Assembly (NCBI GenBank): GCA_903871805.1
Contig: CAIQIE010000248.1
Span: 1 to 64,000, forward strand
Direction: 5' to 3'
DNA: 64,000 nucleotides
DNA from: an uncultured Planctomycetaceae bacterium
GTDB lineage: Bacteria > Planctomycetota > Planctomycetia > Planctomycetales > Planctomycetaceae
Shown: positions 61,153 to 64,000 of the stretch, one piece after another
How positions within the stretch are numbered: the first letter of the stretch is position 1
Layout of the letters: each line of letters begins with the position of its first letter
Notes under the pieces: model-generated
Seen by the model: the letters and a program-made list of their open reading frames with translations, nothing else
Databases searched by the model: none
Told to the model about the DNA's origin: nothing
Translations under genes and position numbers: made by a program

Positions 61153-62736
61153 TTATTCGCCTTCGGTATCCAGTGGGCATACTCGAATCAGTTCATCCAT
61201 GGACGTCTCTCCGGCAAGCACTCGTTGCCATCCGTTCTGTCGCAGAGTCTGCATGCCCTGACGCACAGCTTCTGTACGGATTTCTGCCGAGTCTGACTGC
61301 TGCATACAAAGGGCACGGATACGACTGCTGGTCATCAGTAATTCGAAAATGGCGATTCGGCCTGAGTAACCTGATCCACGACATTCCCGGCATCCGGTGG
61401 CATTCCACAGAGTGTGTGCCGGAGGCAGTTGACAGTCTTCAGGAATCTGATCCGGGGAAGGTAAGTATTCAAGACGACAGTGCCTGCAGAGTCTTCGGAC
61501 AAGGCGCTGCGCCAAAACCCCCTGAAGCGTACTGGCGACCAGATACGGTTCAATTCCCATATCGATCAGTCGCGTGAAAGTACCGGCCGCATCATTTGTG
61601 TGGATCGTGCTGAAGACCAAATGCCCTGTCATCGACGCCTGGATGGCACTGGCGGCCGTTTCGGCATCACGAACTTCGCCGATCAGAACCACATCCGGGT
61701 CGTGTCGCAGAACGCTGCGCAAGCCCGCGGCAAATGTCAGCCCGATTTGTGACTGCACCTGAATCTGACTGATCTGCTTCAGATTGTACTCCACAGGATC
61801 CTCGATCGTAATGATCTTCAGATCGGGGCGACGAATATCGCACAGGGAACTGTAGAGCGTTGTTGTTTTTCCGCTTCCCGTAGGACCTGTCACCAGAATC
61901 AGCCCGTGTGGTCGGCGAATCAAACTCTGCCAGTCTTTGCGAAGCTCTTCAGGGAAACGAACGGAATCGAGGCTGAGCGAGGCTCTTGACTTATCCAGCA
62001 GTCGCATCACGACACCTTCGCCGTGAAGCATGGGAATCACCGAAACTCGAATATCCACCTCATGTCCGCGAACTGTCAGCCGAATCCGCCCGTCCTGGGG
62101 CAGACGTTTTTCGGCAATGTTCATCTTTGCCATAATCTTGAGGCGACTGACGATGGCAGCCCGAAATCTTTGAATCTCGGCCGGCATTGGCTGAATCTGA
62201 AGCATGCCATCAACACGAAACCTGACGGCAAGGTCAGCCTCCTCGGGTTCAATATGAATATCGCTTGCCTTCTGCTCGATGGCCTCAAGGATCAGTTCGT
62301 TCACCAGCTTGACGACCGACGAGGCTTGCGATGCATCGCCGATCTCGTCACCTGCGGCAGCCTGCAGTGAGTCGATTTCCTCCTTCGACATCGCGACAAG
62401 TTCATGCACCGTTCCTCCGCCTACACCCAGCGCGTTTTTCAAATGTCGCTGGATCTGTTCCTCCTGAGCCAGTATGGGGTCCAAATAAAGCCCCGTGCGA
62501 ACGGTCAGGTCCTGGAGTGCTTCAAGGTTTAACGGATCTGCGACGGCAACCTGAACTCTATTTCCGTTTCGATGCAGTGGCAGAATTTTCTCTCGAAAGA
62601 GATCCTGCCCGGGAAACAACTGGACGAGTGCCGAGTCAGCGGTGAACTGCTCGAGGTCGACGAACTCCATCCCAAAGCGTGCGGCAAGTCTTCCCAGCGG
62701 ACTCAGGCTTTCAGATTCTGTGACGGCGGAAATCAC
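61153..62736 (-). CDS. gspE: type II secretion/pilus assembly ATPase GspE
   Basis: GLILVTGPTGSGKTTTLYSSLCDIRRPDLKIITIEDPVEYNLKQISQIQVQSQIGLTFAAGLRSVLRHDPDVVLIGEVRDAETAASAIQASMTGHLVFSTIHTNDAAGTFTRL. Confidence 0.97.
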   Translation of the reverse strand: MISAVTESESLSPLGRLAARFGMEFVDLEQFTADSALVQLFPGQDLFREKILPLHRNGNRVQVAVADPLNLEALQDLTVRTGLYLDPILAQEEQIQRHLKNALGVGGGTVHELVAMSKEEIDSLQAAAGDEIGDASQASSVVKLVNELILEAIEQKASDIHIEPEEADLAVRFRVDGMLQIQPMPAEIQRFRAAIVSRLKIMAKMNIAEKRLPQDGRIRLTVRGHEVDIRVSVIPMLHGEGVVMRLLDKSRASLSLDSVRFPEELRKDWQSLIRRPHGLILVTGPTGSGKTTTLYSSLCDIRRPDLKIITIEDPVEYNLKQISQIQVQSQIGLTFAAGLRSVLRHDPDVVLIGEVRDAETAASAIQASMTGHLVFSTIHTNDAAGTFTRLIDMGIEPYLVASTLQGVLAQRLVRRLCRHCRLEYLPSPDQIPEDCQLPPAHTLWNATGCRECRGSGYSGRIAIFELLMTSSRIRALCMQQSDSAEIRTEAVRQGMQTLRQNGWQRVLAGETSMDELIRVCPLDTEGE

Positions 62737-63253
62737 GCGACGCTGCTCCGATATGGGAAGACGTTTTGCAGGAACGCTCTGCCGTAAAAAACGGTGTTCA
62801 GTTCAGAGGTCCGGGAAACACCTGCAAAACGGCAATCCGTGCAGGTGCGTTGGCGAACTGCATAAAGCGTTCCCCGGCGCTAAGCGAAGTCAGGGTCTTC
62901 GCGAGATGACGCTATCTGGAGCATGCTTTGCTGGCGATTCCCACTGCGAGCAAGTTCCCCGGGGCCTGAGGATTGCCGGTTTTCATTCAGTTCTGTGTTG
63001 AGGCGCATCCTGACCCGGGCGGTGTCGGATTTCTTAAGTAAACGCAGCCGTCAAACTCCACCGGGATTTTCAACAAACATCTGTGGTGCTTCGGCAACAT
63101 GTGTTGCTGAAAAACGTCAGAGTCAAGCCCGTGGCTAAGCTTGCAGTACAAGCCTGCTGTGATGATTCGGGAGCATTGGGATGCGAGCCATTGTGGGGAG
63201 TCGAAGTTAGAAATGGTACCTCGATCACCCAAGCACTGCAGAGCCTTCTCTGA

Positions 63254-64000
63254 TTACCGGGCGAGTCTCTTCCGGGCAGCGGCCTGCGCGGCAACAACGT
63301 CCGCCGACCGCTTGGCGTCAGCCTCGGCCTTTTGCTCAGACGCTTTTCGCTGAAACCGCAATGGGTTCCACGATTTTTTTGCGGGCGGCTCCGGCGCGGC
63401 GGGGGGTTCCGGGGGCAGACTGGCTGGGCCGCGATAGTTACTGGAAGGACGCCATGATGATTTAGGTTCCGGGGCAGCCGTCTGAGACTTCAGGAAAGTT
63501 CCAGATGCCGTGCGTATCGCTTTGGGAGGTTGCTCGTCCGCAGACGTTTTACCGGCCTTCAGGACAGAGTGCCCGAAAGATTGTCGCTGATCGGCGCCCG
63601 AGCGGGAAACACTCTGTATATTTCCTGATTCTCCGTCCTCTTCCAGCAGAGAAGCCGGTGAGGTCACATCCTGGTAGGATTCCTGCAACATGGGGGAACC
63701 TTCGGGAACCAGCTCACCAGTGCCCTGAGGCGATGCCAGCGGCTCGTGCATGTTCCATGCTTCTGCCGGAAGATGAATTCGGTCCATTTCCCTTTGCTGG
63801 ATACTCTCGACCTGCTCGCTGTGCTCCAGAACAGTTGGTGTGAGGAATACCAGGAGTTCCTTGCGTTTCAGGCGATTGTAGTCGTAGCGAAAGAGCCGAC
63901 CAATGATTGGGATGTCTCCCAGCCAGGGAAGTTTCCTTGTCGCTGTGGTTTGATCATTCGAAATCATCCCACCCAGAACAATGGTATGTCCGGACTGAAC
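63254..64000 (-). CDS. gspD: type II secretion secretin GspD, C-terminal part (5' end beyond the window)
   Basis: Frame open to the window edge: VQSGHTIVLGGMISNDQTTATRKLPWLGDIPIIGRLFRYDYNRLKRKELLVFLTPTVL, then a disordered Pro/Ala-rich tail. Confidence 0.9.
   Translation of the reverse strand, partial: VQSGHTIVLGGMISNDQTTATRKLPWLGDIPIIGRLFRYDYNRLKRKELLVFLTPTVLEHSEQVESIQQREMDRIHLPAEAWNMHEPLASPQGTGELVPEGSPMLQESYQDVTSPASLLEEDGESGNIQSVSRSGADQRQSFGHSVLKAGKTSADEQPPKAIRTASGTFLKSQTAAPEPKSSWRPSSNYRGPASLPPEPPAAPEPPAKKSWNPLRFQRKASEQKAEADAKRSADVVAAQAAARKRLAR

Noticed and set aside
1-64000. CRISPR arrays, rRNA, tRNA genes, IS elements with transposase
   Set aside because: None seen on reading; no regularly spaced repeats, cloverleaf-capable sequences or transposase ORFs recognised.

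Overview
This 64 kb window looks like a planctomycete-type bacterial chromosome. The evidence is two DUF1501 proteins, planctomycete-style secreted proteins, split type II secretion genes and a MfnE-like kinase; lineage is inferred from gene content only. The left half is mainly + strand: FHA protein, nusA-infB-rbfA, an endonuclease III-like protein, a TPR protein, ruvB, a secretin with a lipoprotein, an amino-acid-kinase-family protein, uppP, a molybdopterin oxidoreductase, a dnaA-like gene, and parB followed by a DUF167 gene. The right half is mainly - strand: cupredoxin-like protein, YraN, DUF1501, UvrD/PcrA helicase, DUF1501, fused PRODH/P5CDH, copper P-type ATPase, a type II secretion system (T2SS) gene set, a SCO1-like protein and two tandem Tat-type multicopper oxidases. 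Main points for follow-up: (1) a ruined defence island between dnaA and parB, with a frameshifted and truncated BREX brxL remnant joined out of frame to an Mrr-like nuclease fragment, next to a zeta-toxin-like gene with an in-frame TGA; (2) a SCO1-like protein with a C-terminal tail of four Cys-Cys pairs spaced exactly 9 residues apart; (3) Tat-type multicopper oxidases and SCO1 embedded inside the split T2SS locus; (4) an endonuclease III-fold protein in the nusA-infB-rbfA neighbourhood that seems to lack the catalytic Lys; (5) several near-perfect intergenic inverted repeats, including a REP-like palindrome flanked by a direct repeat. All family calls come from reading motifs by eye; no searches were run.
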